Positions 5,438-5,460 of a stretch of 5,460 bases of DNA are shown here, piece by piece. Under the pieces are notes generated by a model. That model had not been told where the DNA came from and did not search any database. It saw only the letters and a program-made list of their open reading frames with translations. The stretch's first letter is position 1, and every line of letters starts with the position of its first letter. The translations under genes were made by a program, and so were the position numbers. Source of the stretch: Eubacteriales Family XIII. Incertae Sedis bacterium (GTDB lineage Bacteria > Bacillota > Clostridia > Peptostreptococcales > Anaerovoracaceae); assembly GCA_031254995.1 (NCBI GenBank), contig JAIRTJ010000183.1:1-5460 (forward strand), written 5' to 3'.

Positions 5438-5460
5438 TGAGAAAAGCGTATTGCGAGAAC

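Noticed and set aside
1..5460. A new defence, mobile or multi-gene accessory system
   Set aside because: All but one gene are core housekeeping families in a familiar order. I saw no transposase, integrase, direct-repeat array, att-like repeat or toxin-antitoxin pair.

Overview
The window reads as chromosomal DNA from a Gram-positive-type bacterium, most likely an uncultured or little-studied member of the Clostridia with fairly high GC. The basis is the gene set and order: sepF, yggT, divIVA, lspA and an rluD-type pseudouridine synthase on one strand are the division / membrane cluster typical of Firmicutes, and an RqcH (FbpA/NFACT) protein is also typical of that phylum. The proteins are rich in Ala, Arg, Asp and Glu and use GCG and CGC codons heavily. 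The lineage call is an inference from gene order and protein similarity; no rRNA is present to confirm it.

Layout. Positions 1-2788 (+ strand) hold a tightly packed gene string: the 3' part of sepF (cut by the window edge), yggT, divIVA, lspA and rluD, with gaps of 12, 49 and 26 bases and then a 41-base overlap. It is probably one transcription unit, because no convincing promoter or terminator is visible inside it. rqcH follows on the minus strand (2885-4648), convergent with rluD across a 96-base gap. A 223-base divergent intergenic region (4649-4871) carries a full-consensus sigma-A promoter facing right and a weaker candidate facing left. The right-hand promoter drives a stand-alone V4R-domain protein (4872-5405), followed by a long imperfect hairpin and the end of the window.

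How the genes fit together. SepF, YggT and DivIVA act at the division septum and at curved membrane. LspA completes lipoprotein maturation in the same membrane. RluD-type enzymes modify 23S rRNA, and RqcH handles obstructed large ribosomal subunits, so two of the six full-length genes concern the 50S subunit. The usual member between yggT and divIVA, the S4-domain protein YlmH, is missing here. That is notable because YlmH has been linked to the same quality-control pathway as RqcH. The V4R protein is the only gene of unknown physiological role; it keeps a Cys/Glu/Cys/Cys pattern with the spacing of the zinc site in phenol-sensing V4R regulators.

Most of the window is ordinary housekeeping sequence. 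I found no mobile element, CRISPR array, RNA gene, toxin-antitoxin pair or defence system, and no clearly new multi-gene system.
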